From Dasyornis broadbenti (Eukaryota; Chordata; Aves; Passeriformes; Dasyornithidae), in assembly GCA_013397935.1 (NCBI GenBank), contig VZRN01006407.1, positions 1,581,618 to 1,645,617 of the forward strand: DNA of 64,000 nt, given 5' to 3'. The notes under the pieces were generated by a model. It was not told where the DNA came from, searched no databases, and saw nothing but the letters and a program-made list of their open reading frames with translations. Below are positions 1 through 13,020 of this stretch, piece after piece. The translations under genes and the position numbers were made by a program. Position 1 is the stretch's first letter, and every line of letters begins with the position of its first letter.

Positions 1-32
1 AGAAAGGTAGATTTATTTATTTTAAATTTTTC

Positions 33-58
33 TTTTTTTTTTTTTTTTTTTTTTTTTT
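33..58. repeat. Poly-T tract (26 bp)
   Basis: An uninterrupted T run close to the window edge. No retroposon body is recognisable beside it, so it is called a simple homopolymer. Confidence 0.9.
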
Positions 59-1019
59 GCCTCTGAGACTTTTTAAAATGTTTTTCCTACTTTATGTGAC
101 CATATTGCATTATAAAAGACAAAGGAATTTTAAAATATTTTTTATTGAGTCACTGCCAGTATTTTACCATTTTTCTGCTTTTTCTCAGAACTTATAGATA
201 AACAAGCAAACATACATATATACTACCATTTTACTTTCCCAACAAAATAATATGAAATTTTGCTGGATTATTAATCACAGAAATCAATATCTTCTTCTAC
301 CTTTGCTGAAATTCAATAAAGTGTGAGTTTGAGGTCCAAAAGAAGCAAACCAGAAACTTCAGAAGAAAAACAACACCAAAGTGAAAATGAAAAGTACATG
401 TCTGGTGCTGAATTTTGCAGTGAAACTTGTAGTCAGATGTGTATAACTGCAAGAGATTTCTATTCCACAGGTGACTGTCCAGGCACACTCTCCAGACACA
501 TTCTCTCACATGGGGAGAAATGGATATAGCCTGGGCAGGATTCTTGTTATTATGAAATCTACAACTACATAGATGAGCTCAATCTTGTCTCATGAATGAC
601 TGCTTTGTTTATTAGCTCTAAAAATTGTCTGGGATAATGATATCAAATATATGTATATTTATATATATTTATATATATATTTAGATATACACTTATACAT
701 ATACACACACACACATATATATATATATGTACACTGTGATTGAGTTTAACCCCTTTCACACTGTTGTCAGTCTGTAATTTATAGAAAACAACATAGCGTT
801 TTTTTTGGGTTTTTTTATTTATAGGCAATAATGTTGTGTTTGCATAAAATATATCAAAACATTGTGTTAGTATTCCTTAATGGTCAAAAAAGCAAACTAA
901 ATGTCGTCATTGACTTGGAAGGATAAAGAAATTTTTTTTGGTAGGAATTTATTAACTGCCTGTTTCTTGCTTGATTTTGGAATCCATCTGGACCTTCTAC
1001 CTAAAAAGTACAATAGAAT
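59..1019. other. AT-rich unannotated stretch
   Basis: Apart from a TA/CA-rich microsatellite near 645-730 this stretch shows no recognisable gene or repeat. Overlapping open frames of 60-70 codons on both strands (about 297-529) have no recognisable domain, and the overlap itself argues for chance. Confidence 0.5.
645..730. repeat. TA/CA dinucleotide microsatellite
   Basis: Runs of alternating TA interrupted by TTTA units, followed by a short ACACAC run and a further ATATAT run. It is a compound, imperfect dinucleotide repeat and is likely to be length-polymorphic. Confidence 0.85.
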
Positions 1020-1250
1020 CAGAAAGACAGAGAAGGGCAACAAGAATAGTCAAAATAATGGAATAGCACTGGAGTGATGAATGAGTCAATAGACTGGGAC
1101 TCTATAACCTTGAAAAGACAAAACCAAGATTCTGTAACAGACTTTAAAATGAATGGCACTGAGAAGGTGAATAGATCTGTTTATTTACTTCTTGTGATAT
1201 AAAACCTATGCAATTTCACATGAAAATAACACTGATGGATTTAGAACAAA
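1020..1250 (+). mobile_element. Ancient CR1-type LINE remnant
   Basis: The text resembles the end of the CR1 reverse-transcriptase ORF and its start of 3' region as found in old amniote CR1 copies. It runs from agaagggcaacaagaatagt, through gggactctataaccttgaaa, to the 'atgaatggcactgagaaggtgaat' type segment. Many substitutions and small indels are visible and no frame stays open. Only the general CR1 pattern is recognised; the edges are approximate and the age is inferred from the decay. Confidence 0.5.
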
Positions 1251-3289
1251 AAAAAAGAAAGGTAGATGAACAGGCACTAGATACTAGACAAAAAGAGTTT
1301 AGACAAATTCACAGAGGAAGAATAAAAAGTGATTTATAAATAGTAAATTTTTGTCTTTGTTTTAAATGGCTCAATTACCAATATAAAATTTGAATGTTTG
1401 AGAAAGAGTACAATAATAATTTTTCCTTGACAAGTGAAAAGCAGGAAACAAATTCAAGAACTGGTTCAGATTTGTTCTATAGGATTCCTGAATATAAATC
1501 TTTTAAAGTGAGCCTTTGAAAAGATCTGAGGAAAAAGGTGTAGTATTGAAGGTCTGGTTATGTCTGTTCTTAAGGCTTGTACATGTTTCGGTCCCACACC
1601 CTCAAGAGTCAAGTGTAAAACTCAATTCTGCCACCTCAGGAGAGATACTACTCCTTAGAGGCACTGTTCTAAAATCCAAATTAGATGCACATATTCAGTG
1701 GTTTTACTTACAAATAAGGAGAAACATTTCCTTTTCCAAGGTTGAAAAAATGATCTAATATACTAAATCACACTATTGCACTGTATTCCTGAAGGAATGA
1801 TAACTTTTTCAGTTTTCACTGCAAAGGCCATACATTATTTATGAGTAAACCAAGTAGTTTTATCTTCAAAGAAAGACCAGATGACATCCCTGAGAGATGG
1901 TTTCTTTTTTTGATTTGTTTTTTCTTCTTTAATTGAACAATTTATTTTAAAACTTCATCATGAACTTAACAAGGTAATTTCAAACATATTGGTTGGAATT
2001 GTTTTCTGCCTGTTTTCTGCCTAGTTTTCTTCAGCAGTTTTTCAGCAAGCAATAGAGTGGAACCTTGTCAGGTAGAAAGGTGGAGCCCATGTGATATTTA
2101 TTATTAGTAGAAAAGAATTTCAAAGGAACACATCTTATTATAGAGCTTCTGAGAGTGTGTAAGTGTGAGTTTTGCTGTTCCCATATCAGGATAATTAAGC
2201 CCTGACCCTGAAAATTTAATATATATGTAGCTCTAGGTAGAAAATATACCCTAATTTTAGCGATTAAAGAATTAGTATTTAGCTTAAGCTAATTATCCAG
2301 CCTTACTATGTAGTGAACAAAGAGTGACAGAACCTCCCTTTAACACAGTTATCTGGGGTAATTTGTCATCTATAGAAGACTGTTGTCCTCATTGTCTGAA
2401 AAGGAAGAGAAGATATTATTTAGAAGAACATCTAGACTGATACTTAGGTGTCCACTACCTCTAAATCTGATATAGCCATAAGGGTTATTCCTTAATAATG
2501 AAACATCACCAAAAGACAATTTCTCAGAAGTGCAAATGGAAGGTAATTCAAATGAATTACCATCTGCAGATGCCTATTTGTCTGGTTTGACTACATAAGT
2601 GACTAGTTCAGCATTCAAAATCTACATTTTACTGTTAAAATTAGACAGATGCATGCCACTTACTCTTATCTTTTTATTGCTAAGGTTAAAGATATTGAAT
2701 TAAACATATTGAATTAAAATACTTCGAAAAATATCAACATGCCTCTCTTTGCAGCTTATTCTGCCTAAATATATTTAAAGACATGACTTAGCCTCTCTTA
2801 TAAAACTAAGACATCAGGATTTTTCTATCTCTCAAGGATAATGAAATTTAAAATATACTCAAGATTTTAAGATGGCTATTCCTACCAAAAAGGACAAGAG
2901 TCACCATGACAAATCTGTGAAATTAAGGTTTTATCTTTGTATTCAATATAACACTGGTGAACATAGTAGTTCATTATAGATATAGTATATACAAGTCATT
3001 ATATTGCCTTAACTTTTTGTCTTTCTCTCCAAAACTCAGACTGTGTTCCAGAAAATAAATGAGGGCTGGCTGTACTTTTAGACATATACCAAAGCTATAT
3101 TAATCTCTCTTCCACATATGAAAAATCATTCCATAGATGCAAAATGACAGTGACATTATACCTAATATAATGAAAATAATGCTCAGTCTCAATTTGATAG
3201 ATATTCCACCCTTCAAAATTACACATTTATACAGATTTTTCATTGTGGGGCAGGAAAAAACATCTTTTAAAAAGAAGAAAATGCATTCT
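1251..3289. other. Unannotated AT-rich DNA
   Basis: No recognisable exon, RNA gene or repeat. The 80-codon frame at 1516-1758 begins at TTG and has no recognisable domain, so it is treated as chance. Confidence 0.5.
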
Positions 3290-3426
3290 GTTTTAGACCA
3301 TACGTGGTCTAGTGAGAGGTGTCCCTGCCCATGGCAGAGGGTTTGAACTAGATGAATTTTAAGCTCCCATCCACCCAAGACCTTCTATGGTTCTATCCTA
3401 TTGTTCTAATCTATGATTCTGTGATT
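3290..3426 (+). mobile_element. CR1 LINE, 3'-terminal fragment
   Basis: The fragment contains the standard CR1 3' block: ggtgtccctgcccatggcag, then a 'ttgaactagatgaattttaag' type segment. It ends in degenerate copies of the ttctatgattctgtgatt terminal repeat. CR1 copies lack poly(A) and are usually 5'-truncated, which this shows: only about 135 bp of the 3' end is present. Orientation is plus because the terminal repeat lies at the right end. Moderate divergence suggests an old insertion. Confidence 0.85.
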
Positions 3427-3939
3427 TTTAAAAGAAAAGAGGTCCCCGTACAACAAACAGAAAAGCTGGAATTTTTTGACAGCAAATAAAAAGGTAGGCC
3501 TTCATTAATTTGTACTAATGTCACATTTGTAAGCATGCTACAATTAGAACTAGATGTTTTAGAGTAGAGAATAATAAAGCATAAAATAAGGGGTTTCCTC
3601 AGTAGGCTATATTGTGCAATGATATCTTTAAAAGCATTTTAAAGTGGAGCATAAAACAACTAAAAATATGATAGTATTGTGTTAGACAATAAAACCTAAT
3701 TTAATGCAGAAAATAAACACAGCCTCCCTAACTACCTTTTTTTTACTTATTTGTGTATTTCAAAGGGTATCCATTTAAATCTCATCATACACAGACATTT
3801 CTGTTGATTGTGTTCTACTCTGTTCTGGTTAGATACCTCTTACCTCTTTCAGTAAACATTTTCTGCCAACTGGGATAAAAAGGGCACTTTTAACACTATC
3901 ACTACCACATGTTTGGTTGCAGATCTTGGCTTCACTCTC
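3427..3939. other. Unannotated AT-rich DNA
   Basis: Nothing recognisable is seen between the CR1 fragment and the LTR. Confidence 0.5.
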
Positions 3940-4526
3940 TGTGATGAAACATAGTGGTTTTGGCTTGGATAGAGTTAATTTTCTTCACAGTAGCTGTATG
4001 GGACCGTATTTTGGATTTGTGCTGGAAAATGTGTTGATAGCACAGGGATGTTTTCATTACTGCTGAGCAGGGCTCTCACAGCATCAAGGCCTTGTCTGCT
4101 CCTCAGCCCACCCCACCAGTGAGGAGGCTGTGGGTGCGCAAAGAGCTGGGAGGGGACAAACTGGGACAGCTGACCACAACTGACCACCAATGGCTATTCC
4201 ATCCTTATAGTGCCATGCTCAAAATATAAAGCTGGGGAAAGAAGTTTGGAGCAATGGATTTTATTTTCCCATGTCATTGTTACACCTGGTGGAGCCCTGC
4301 TCTCCTGGGGATGGCTGAACACCTGCCTGCCCATGGAAAGTAGTGAATTAATTATTTTTCTTGCTTTGGTGGTATGCACATCCTTTGTTTTACCTATTAA
4401 GTTGTCTTTATCAGAACCCATGAATTTTTGGTTTTACCCTTATGAATCTCTTCCCCATCTCACTGACACAGGGCAAGTGAGCGCACAGGCGCGTGGGGCT
4501 GAGCTGTCAGCTGGGGTTAAACCACA
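3940..4526 (+). mobile_element. Solo LTR of an endogenous retrovirus
   Basis: About 585 bp resembling a common avian ERV LTR. A 'gatagagttaattttcttcacagtagctg' type 5' part is followed by gggatgttttcattactgct, a GC-rich U3 part, and aaaatataaagctgggg as a TATA-like core (4224-4230). Then comes gatggctgaacacctgcctg, and the end is ctggggttaaaccaca. Possible terminal TG (3940) and CA (4526) are present. No gag, pol or env lies on either side, so it looks like a solo LTR left by recombination between two LTRs. No clear target-site duplication is visible. The 5' edge is uncertain by about 12 bp. Family (ERVK- or ERVL-like) is not resolved. Confidence 0.8.
4224..4230 (+). promoter_or_regulatory. 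TATA-like box of the LTR
   Basis: atataaa lies in the middle of the LTR after the GC-rich part, where a retroviral U3 core promoter normally sits. The position relative to the LTR supports it; activity is not implied. Confidence 0.45.
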
Positions 4527-7500
4527 GTGCCTATATTCCTAACCTTTATTTTGGAGGGGAAGCTTTTGCTTACAATAAAGGTTAATCTCAATGACTGATA
4601 ATTCTGTAAGTGGAATGTGTTGGAACACATCTTTCAGGCTGAAAAAGCAGGTGTGGTGGTTTCCTAGGAATATCACTTCAAAGACCTGTCAGGGAATGTG
4701 TTCCCAGAGACAGGACAGGCTATTGAACTGGGTACTCTAAATGCACTTTTTATTCAATCACTTTTCTACCTGCCTGTAGATAGCAGATGACAATTCTATT
4801 GAACTTGAGAAGACTCAGTCCCCATTATGGATATAATGTTAATTGCTAATAATACCAACTCTTATAATTCACTGCTCAAAAATATGGAAAGCATAACTGT
4901 ATTCACTACCAATAATAATCAGCACTAAGAGCTACAAGTTGTTATCAGGTGGATGTATCTTAGTTGAAATAATTTGGATGATTTCAAAAGATAAGGAAAA
5001 AAGACTACTACGTCTTTACAACTGATACCACATTGACATTTTCCAGGAGTCTTCCAGAGAGGTTGAAATTAATAGGATGAGTCCCGTGTTGAAAGTAAGT
5101 AATATGTTTAAATTCTCACCTGTCTGGAATGTCATTATAAATCCTTACACATCTAAATGTATGGGGTTTTTTCCTACAAAAAGGCAATATAAAGTCTGTT
5201 TAATGTGCTGTGAGGATGAAACTAGACATATGAAACTAGATTTGGCATTTTTCTAGGTAAAACAAAAACCAAACAAACTATTCAAGAAGATTAAACAAGT
5301 TACTTTCAAACAGAATTTGCCTAGGATCTATTTTCTTGTTACTGCACTCTGAAATTTTGGCAGGATAGGTCTTTCATAACAAACAACTTAAGAGGAACAG
5401 TACATTTAATAGGAGTTACAAATAACTTTAGGCAAATTGGTTTTTTTACAGTGACTTGACAAATTTGGGTCTTGACATCAAAAAAAGAAGTGAACCAGAT
5501 AAGCTTTGATGTTTAGGGAGGCTTTTGGTGAGAGCAGAGGCATAACAAAGATATGGATATCAGCAAATCAAAGCACTCCATTAAGCTCCAGAGAAATTCC
5601 ATTAAGTTCAATAGCACTGGCTTAAGTATCAAGCAATTAGTCATTGCAAGTGAATATCAGGATTTGCTTTTCTGGTAATCATCAACCATTATGTGATATT
5701 TATTAATTTACCTTTTTGCTTTTTGACTTGACAACTAAACAAACCTGTCCTTTTGAAAATGGAATGTTATTGTGAGCTAACATGGAGCTGACCAGTTCTT
5801 GCCTCTGCATTATTTCAGGCCAATTCACTGCTTATGGTAAGTTTGTTTTTGTTTTTTTTTTCCCTGTAGAAATATGTACATGGTGAATCTGCAGCAAGAT
5901 GTAGCAATAACTGAAATAAATTTAACTTTCTAACTTCTAGTTGCTAAGTTAAAAAGCCAGTTGGCTGAGACTGCTTTTTTTTCTTTCAGCATGAAACTTG
6001 TTTACTCACACCCAGCAGAAATTCTGTTTTACGGGTCAAAAGTGTATTTCACTCCCTACAGAGCCTAATCAATTGCTATAGAATCTCCAGGCAGGTTATG
6101 CTTTTGTGAATTTGTTCCCTATCAGCTCTTTGTTTTTAATTTAAATGCAATATGCCCTTTTCTGAACAAATGGGGTGTTTTGCAGTTAGCTTTGTTTCTT
6201 TATTTTTCTTTGAATGACAACCTTGACTACAATCTTAAATTATTCTCATACAGACATGCTCAGTAATTAGGAATGCCATGTATGTACCTAAATAGCAATC
6301 ACAATCAACCTTCATCTCAGAGGTTAACTGGATATTGCCAAATCATTCTACACTTTTTCACACTTCTGAATGAAAGCTTGTGTGAATCTAAACACATCAA
6401 GCTTTTGAGGACTTAGTAACTTAACAGCAAATATTGTGCAACAAGAAACTATGATCAGACATATTAACCTTTTCATTAGGTTCTGAAATATTTATTGACA
6501 GGAGGAGAAATATTTCTTTTTGATTAAGTAAACAGCATCATGATAATGTCCTCTAGTCTTAGAATTATTATTTTCTTCATGTAATGTAGTAGCATTTGTA
6601 TTAGGAGATTGTAGGTTTTAAACTCCTGGGACTAGAGTGTGAATTCTATCTCTGAGCCTTGGTTGAATCAATATGAGGTATGGGTTTACTCATTGCAACT
6701 GTTCCCAAAAAATTGTTTCTGGCAATTGCAAAGGTCAATAAACTTTCAACACTTTCTTTCATCCTGCACTCATTCCTGTGTCTGCAGCACAGATCCCTAC
6801 CTCACTGTTCTTTAAAGTTAAAACTATCTCTGTTCACTTAGCATCTTCCTGACACAGAAAGAGAAGAGAAAATTTTCTTCATGAGTCTTTCATGCACTCA
6901 CTGAAATGGAAACAAAGAGGAAGGGACCCTCTGGAAGCTCTAATTAATCCTACCTGCAAAAGCAGCACCTATTTCTAGCTTCAGCATGTAATCTATCCAT
7001 ATACACGTGTCAAATTATTTATACAATTCCCCTGCACCAGTCTTCATTCCTATCTATGTCAAACATCACTCCTTAATACTTTTTCAGTCAACCCTACAAT
7101 TAATTTCAAATAAAATTTAGTCATTTCTCTATGAATTACTCTTAAATTCCAACAGTACCCTATCAAAACAGCCAAATTATACTACATTAACACAAAAATT
7201 GCTGGCCATGACTAATGACTGGCAAGAACTACACAACTCAATTCCTACTACTGAGGAACAGTGGGAGGACATCTGGCATCTCATTCAAAATTGGAATGCA
7301 ACAAAAAACTAACCTGTCTTTTTTTGGTACAAATCCTGTTGTATATCACAGCATTTCTGTTTGATATGTGATTCCTGCTTTCTTTTCTGTTTTCTCTGGT
7401 TTCCAAAACACTTTTTTGCAAAAACTGGCATCTGTATTTGGTTTTTATTCTCTTTCCTTTTCAGGTTTAATATCACCATGTAGATTGACATCATTATTAT

Positions 7501-8360
7501 ATAACTATTTTAGTTTGGGAGTATGCCAAAGTTTGCATCTCCAGCACAATATGCATGTTGGGTGTTAGCAAGTGCTATGCCTAAATCAGTCTCTACAACA
7601 TTTTGGATGATGCTATACGTTTTTTGAGATAGAACATCTCAGCTCTCTGAATGTGTACTATAATATGCTGCCTGGCTTGAGGTTTTGACTGGCATATATG
7701 CAGACTCCTTGATTCTTTTATTCTACTCCAGTTTCTGGCATTCCAGTGTTGGATTTTTGACCAGAGCTATCCAAGAAGCCAGGAGCAGATCTTCTCAATT
7801 GCTTAAGAACAGTTAAATTTTTCTGTCTCAGGAACAAAGAGAAAAAACCTTTCCGATGGTATACTTCAGAATTTCCAGCAGTAGCACAATAATTCTTCCT
7901 GCTCCATTTCTGTAAGATGAGTGTCCAAAAAAGCTGAAGGGACTCTATGCATTGCATATTGACCCAGTTTTGTCTTCCATCTCAAGTACTTTGGGTCCTA
8001 GCATTTGCATTAAAATACCTGTATTTAATTTGAATGTCAATGAAAGATTATTGCAAAAGAAAATATTTCCTAATAAATTTTAAAATACCTCATACTTTTC
8101 TGTCTTCCTCTTTTCCTCTTTTTACTTGCTTGCTGTTTATAGTTAAGCTCCAACAGTTAGGAAAACAAGACAGGTACAAGAGAAATAAGACACAAATCTG
8201 TGAGTCAGTTTTAGCATTTGATAATAATCCCCCTTAGAACAGCAAGAGGTGATCTGTCTAAAACCATAAATTGTGTAATGGGCAGTGATGTCTACATGAC
8301 ACCACATAAGAACCAAAAACTACTGGACAATACAAGTCTACAAAGCAATGCATGATATAC
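4527..8360. other. Unannotated AT-rich DNA
   Basis: This is the longest stretch on the left without a recognised repeat. It contains an 11-bp inverted repeat at 4540-4584 immediately beyond the LTR. The 66- to 79-codon frames at about 7309-7957 have no recognisable domain. I see no splice-framed conserved exon. Confidence 0.5.
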
Positions 8361-8464
8361 AAACAAAACAAAACAAAAACCAAACCAAACCAAACCAAAA
8401 CAAAACAAAACAAACGAAACAAAACAAAACAAAACAAAACAAAACATAATAAAACAAAACAAAA
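8361..8464 (+). repeat. (AAAAC)n pentanucleotide array
   Basis: About 104 bp made of AAAAC units with interruptions (AAACC, AAACG, ATAAT). A separate 14-bp A run follows at 8506-8519. No retroposon body precedes it, so it is called a simple tandem array rather than a tail. Confidence 0.95.
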
Positions 8465-8534
8465 TCTACCATGTCATGTCTTGTAGGTTAACAAAGTTGA
8501 AGACCAAAAAAAAAAAAAACCCTATTATTTCTTC

Positions 8535-8668
8535 CTTCCTGCCAAAGTGAGATAGTTCCACACAGTGTAATTTTCTGTTGTTTTGCCCAGCCTCATTTTA
8601 AATTATTCTAACAATGGGGCTTCCACTGCTTCCCTTAGGAAGTAGTGCCATAGATGACAAGCTGACAT
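8535..8668 (-). mobile_element. Possible ancient CR1-like fragment
   Basis: The segment around acaatggggcttccactgct followed by tcccttaggaagtagtgcc resembles the 'ggggcttccac...cttccctt' block seen in reverse-oriented CR1 LINEs. The match is from memory, short and diverged, so the family and orientation are tentative. It could instead be unique sequence. Confidence 0.35.
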
Positions 8669-8715
8669 TCACTTTACACTTCAGTCCCTAGATGACTCAG
8701 TTCAGTGTAAAGTGA
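8669..8715. repeat. 12-bp perfect inverted repeat
   Basis: tcactttacact at 8669-8680 is matched by its exact reverse complement agtgtaaagtga at 8704-8715, with a 23-nt loop. A related cagtgtaat motif recurs at about 8564 and 8764. It could form a small hairpin; no function is assigned. Confidence 0.85.
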
Positions 8716-8846
8716 CATGAGATTTATTGTGATGGACTCCAATATTTGACAGGCTTCAGTGCAGTGTAATGTGCTGTGAACTGTTTACTTAAACAATGTT
8801 TAACAAAACTTCAGTAACTATAATGTAAAGGTGGTTGAAAATCTTG
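8716..8846. other. Short unannotated stretch
   Basis: Contains a further gcagtgtaatgtgctgtg motif related to the arms of the preceding inverted repeat; nothing else is recognised. Confidence 0.5.
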
Positions 8847-8884
8847 GGAAAATAAGATAAAATAAAATAAAATAAAATAAAATG
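8847..8884 (+). repeat. (AAAAT)n pentanucleotide array
   Basis: Six to seven AAAAT units, the first slightly diverged (AAGAT). Confidence 0.9.
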
Positions 8885-11800
8885 AAAAATAGTTCTCTGA
8901 GCATTGATTTTAACCACAGTACAACAATGTATATTGGAGGACACACATACATTTTGTGTCCCAGGCTGTAGGCAGAATGAACAGAAGAGGCAAAAGTTAA
9001 AGATTAAACTTTGAATATTGAGAGACTAAGGGCTGAATTGTAAAACATGGTTAATTTCAGACAGATGAAAATAAAGATCTAAAAATATTTTCAAAAGATG
9101 CCTACATGTCTAACTGCATGTTCAGGTGCTCACTGCCTTTAAAAATCCACAACATAGATTTTAATGTCAGGTATTTGCACAGATTTTAGCTGCTGGCTGT
9201 ACAAACCTTTTTGTCAGCAATAAGAAGGGGATGCAGAGATGGAGGAAGAAAAATCACTTAACTTCTGAGAGTAATCCTGATATGGTATTAGCACTGATCT
9301 GTGGGTTTAGATATGAACATATTGTAAACAAAGACCACAAGAACAATAAATAGGTAAGCAAGAGGAGCTGAGCAGTCAGGAAACCAATGGAGAGAAAACA
9401 GAGAAATATGATTGGCACAAGAGTATTAGTGTAACAAGTGCACTAATTAAAATGAAAAAGCTTTGCAGGACTATCAAATCTACCTGATATAGAGTCTAAT
9501 GAAGAAGACACTCAAGCATGCTCAAACATACATCTAAGAAGCTATGCTTTGGAAGATGACAGGATACTGGTTCTGTCACAGGAGTGATTTTATGATACAT
9601 GACAGCTCTTGAAGTCATCTAATCTAATTCCTACCAAAACATGCTTTCCTCTCCAGCCTACTCTGCTGTTTTTTCTCTCTTCTACCTTGGCAGCCAATCC
9701 TCTGCTATGTCTGAGGGGTTTGTAGTCATCAACCAAGAAGTCTTTGAAGTTAGAGACTATAAATAGGATCTGTCTTGTCCTTATGGTCTGCGAATCACTT
9801 CTTCCACTTGAGCAACTCATTCATCTTTGCTTGGAAGAAATCATTTTGACTTCTTACAGAAAATGAAACATACGACATTCTTTACAGGTCACAGTCACCA
9901 TGAGATGAGGCACAGACACCAGCGATTCAGTCATTTATCAGGATATATATTCTTACAATGCTGTTGTACTGCAACTAGGCTCTTCCACAGCGGCCAGAAG
10001 GCAAAAGACCCTTCTGACTTTATGCTACCCCTTTAGACTATGACAGCAGACAAATGTCAGTTCCAACAGCCAAAGGCACTAAAGAGAATGAGGCTTCAGA
10101 GCATCATGTACTCATGGCTTTATCCTCCCAAGAGAGAGGGTGAGTTATTATTTTAAACAAAGTCAAATGGAAAACTTATTTGCCACCAGAAAAAAAAAAA
10201 AAGCAAAGTACAAATCTGAAACAATATGCTCATAAAAAACCTCTTTGCGCTCTTTCTGTTTCTGTAATGCTTGTTTATGAATTCAGGTGATATTTGGGTT
10301 TATTTTTGGGCTTTTTAAAGTGATAGTAATATAATTTTTTGTTTGTTTGTTTATTTGTTTTATATACACAAACTATTCACAGTGAGAAGAATTCTAAGAC
10401 AAGTACATTTTGATGACTGCTAAGAGAGCAGATTTACAGAGAACCTGAAACTCAGCAAATATTTGTATTTAAACTGTATAACATTACTCTTTGCATTTTA
10501 TTTTGAAGATTGTGCCCAAGTGTTAACTCTTGCAATAGGACTTTGAAAAAAAAAAAAAAATGAATGAATGATTTTGAGTAGTAAGCCCCATAAATGTCAG
10601 ACAGTAAATCTGAAGAGCATTGACTGAAAAAAGAATACACAATGCATTTCTTTTATCAAAGCTGAGAATGCTTTGCACTTTTGTAAAATGTCTTTTGTTA
10701 AAGAGTACACTACTACTCAAGCAACATGTTCCAAGGTATCTATTTTAAGAAGGAGTTTTGTCTTAAAAGCTGTGAGGATATTAGGCTCAGGAATAAGAAG
10801 GAATCCAGAAGTGTATAAAAATACACTCTAAAACCAGTTTGTGTTCACTTGCTTCCTTTTGCAAGGAGGAAGAAATCCACTTTTCTAAAGCTTAAAAATG
10901 CCTGAAAGGTGGTGTTCACTTGTCCTTTTTTTTTCTTTTTCTCTTTTATAAATCCTTAAAAGTCCTAAAAATTGAAAGAAGTATACTAAGGACTCAGAAA
11001 GTTTTCAGGAGGATGTCATTAATTATTGTTCAGTTTTTCTTAGTATTTAAAACATAGTTCCCACATAGTCAAATCAGTTATTTTCTAGAAATTATTTGCA
11101 AGCATTGGTTCAAAATAGGCCTTACATAAATTTTTATAATTGTTATATATCTCATGACAGTGTCAGAATATTCTGAAAGCAAGCCTGAGAATGAATGTAC
11201 CAATATCACAATAGCAGAATAACACATACTGGAGATTTGCTTCATTTGTATTTCTTAAGGAATTACATCATCAAATGCACTAAAACCATAGTTTTAAAGA
11301 CAGAAAATAGGAGAAGAGATTATGTCCTGACTGTTCAAATTTTAAAACAAAATTATATTTAAATAAACTTTAAAAATAAAGTAGTCTCTTTAGTACAAGT
11401 CAATGCTTTCAGAACCTACTTATAACTAAGTTTTAATACTTTAATTTTGGATAAGAAAAAGATCTCAGCAATGTTGTGTATGATAGAGAAAAAAAAACCT
11501 CAGATTTTTGGTATCAAGCAATAATTTTTGGTCATCAGGAAAGAGCAATTAGCCATTTACTGCATATCAATTAATAAAATTAGCATTAAGAGGTTGAGAC
11601 ATTAGTACAAAGGTTAATTAACCATGACAATGAATTCATGAAAGAATAACATTCTGAATTCAGCTAGTCTTGGGAAGATATGGGTTGTTTCTTTGGCAAG
11701 CAAATAAGATAGAGGTAAAACATAACTAAAGACCACCACTGGAAAATTTTAATTATCTGACATACTTTCATTTCATCAAGGAAAAAGACAAAACAGCAAA

Positions 11801-12887
11801 GCGATGAACTGAATGAAACAGCATTGGTTCTTCATCATAAATGGAACAGGTCTTGCAGCCTGTGTTGCTAGAGGCTACATCAGAAAAAAAGATCATTTGG
11901 TACTTCTCTCAAAAGCTGATACATCTGGCCCTTGGTCAGACACAGCTCAGTCATTTGTATGTTCCAACATAACACATAGAAATATATTAGTCATTCAGTA
12001 CTATCTTGTACTTCCATATTACAAAGACACGGTAGCTTGAAAATGTTAATAACTTCTTCAAGCAATAAAATGAATGCGAACACCATCCTTGAGGGGACAG
12101 AATATGATAATCCTGATAAATAGACAGGAAAGGCACAATTGAAGTTGCGTATAAGATGGTTCTCATTAATTTGTCTGTCTCCAAATTGTCTTTCTGACTT
12201 CACAGAATTGGATTTTGTGTCGTCATGTAGTTTGTCTAAGATTATTCAGGTAAATGAATTTCTGAACTATTGATATAAGTTTTATTCACTGTTTCTTGAA
12301 ATGCAGCCTTTCATCTTTAGTGCAAAGAAATACTTTGAAAGGTAATTTCTAAGATTTACTCTAATAAAATTTCTTAATGTAGAAAATAATACTATATTAT
12401 AATTTAAAAAGTAAATTAAAATAAATAGCTTATCAGTTCTATTACTCACAGTTAAAATAGGTGTAGAGTTATATATATAAAGTGAATTTTTCTAGTTCCT
12501 CTTACAAATTCCAAGGCTGTGTCAGTGGGTTTTTTTCTGAACCGCAATCTATAAACCAACAAAGTTCAAAATAAAACTTAATAACAATGGTGAAACGGGA
12601 ATTTGAGCTTTCAAAACCTGGGTATTTGAAGATAAAAAATTCACCCATACCTGGATTGTTTCATACAGTCTTTTTTGAATTCTGTGTGTATAGAGTGCAG
12701 GTAAATTTCAGCTCAAGAAAATGACCAAAGCTTATTCCCAAGAAATAAGCTTCTCCAGAAACACACAGTTTGGCCTTCTAACCTTCATAGAGATTATTCA
12801 GGATCTAAGAATATAAAACTAGGTCACAAATGAGACATTCTCATTGTAATAGGCAGAATTCAGCATGCAAACCTCTTGCTGCAAGAC
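8885..12887. other. Unannotated AT-rich DNA
   Basis: Holds only short homopolymers (A runs near 10190 and 10545) and a GTTT-rich patch near 10340. Open frames here, such as 11813-12040 with a true ATG, are below 80 codons with no recognisable domain. Confidence 0.5.
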
Positions 12888-13020
12888 AGTGAAACAGTAC
12901 TGGCTCCAGTATGAAACCCTAAGGGAACTCACTTGTCACTGATCTCCATCTGGACATTGAGGCATTGACAGCTACCCTCTGGATGTGATAGTCCAAAAAC
13001 TCCTCCTCCACCAAACAGAC
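12888..13020 (-). mobile_element. CR1 LINE fragment (RT region)
   Basis: This matches the reverse complement of the CR1 reverse-transcriptase coding region. It can be aligned by eye with the better preserved minus-strand copy in this same window at about 41765-41885. Both have 'aacactggt/agtactggctc', then 'ccctgagggacagcac' or 'ccctaagggaactcac', then 'cactgat', 'gacattga', 'ccctctggatgtga' and 'ccatcca'. Only about 130 bp is left, and neither the 3' end nor an open frame remains. Confidence 0.8.
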
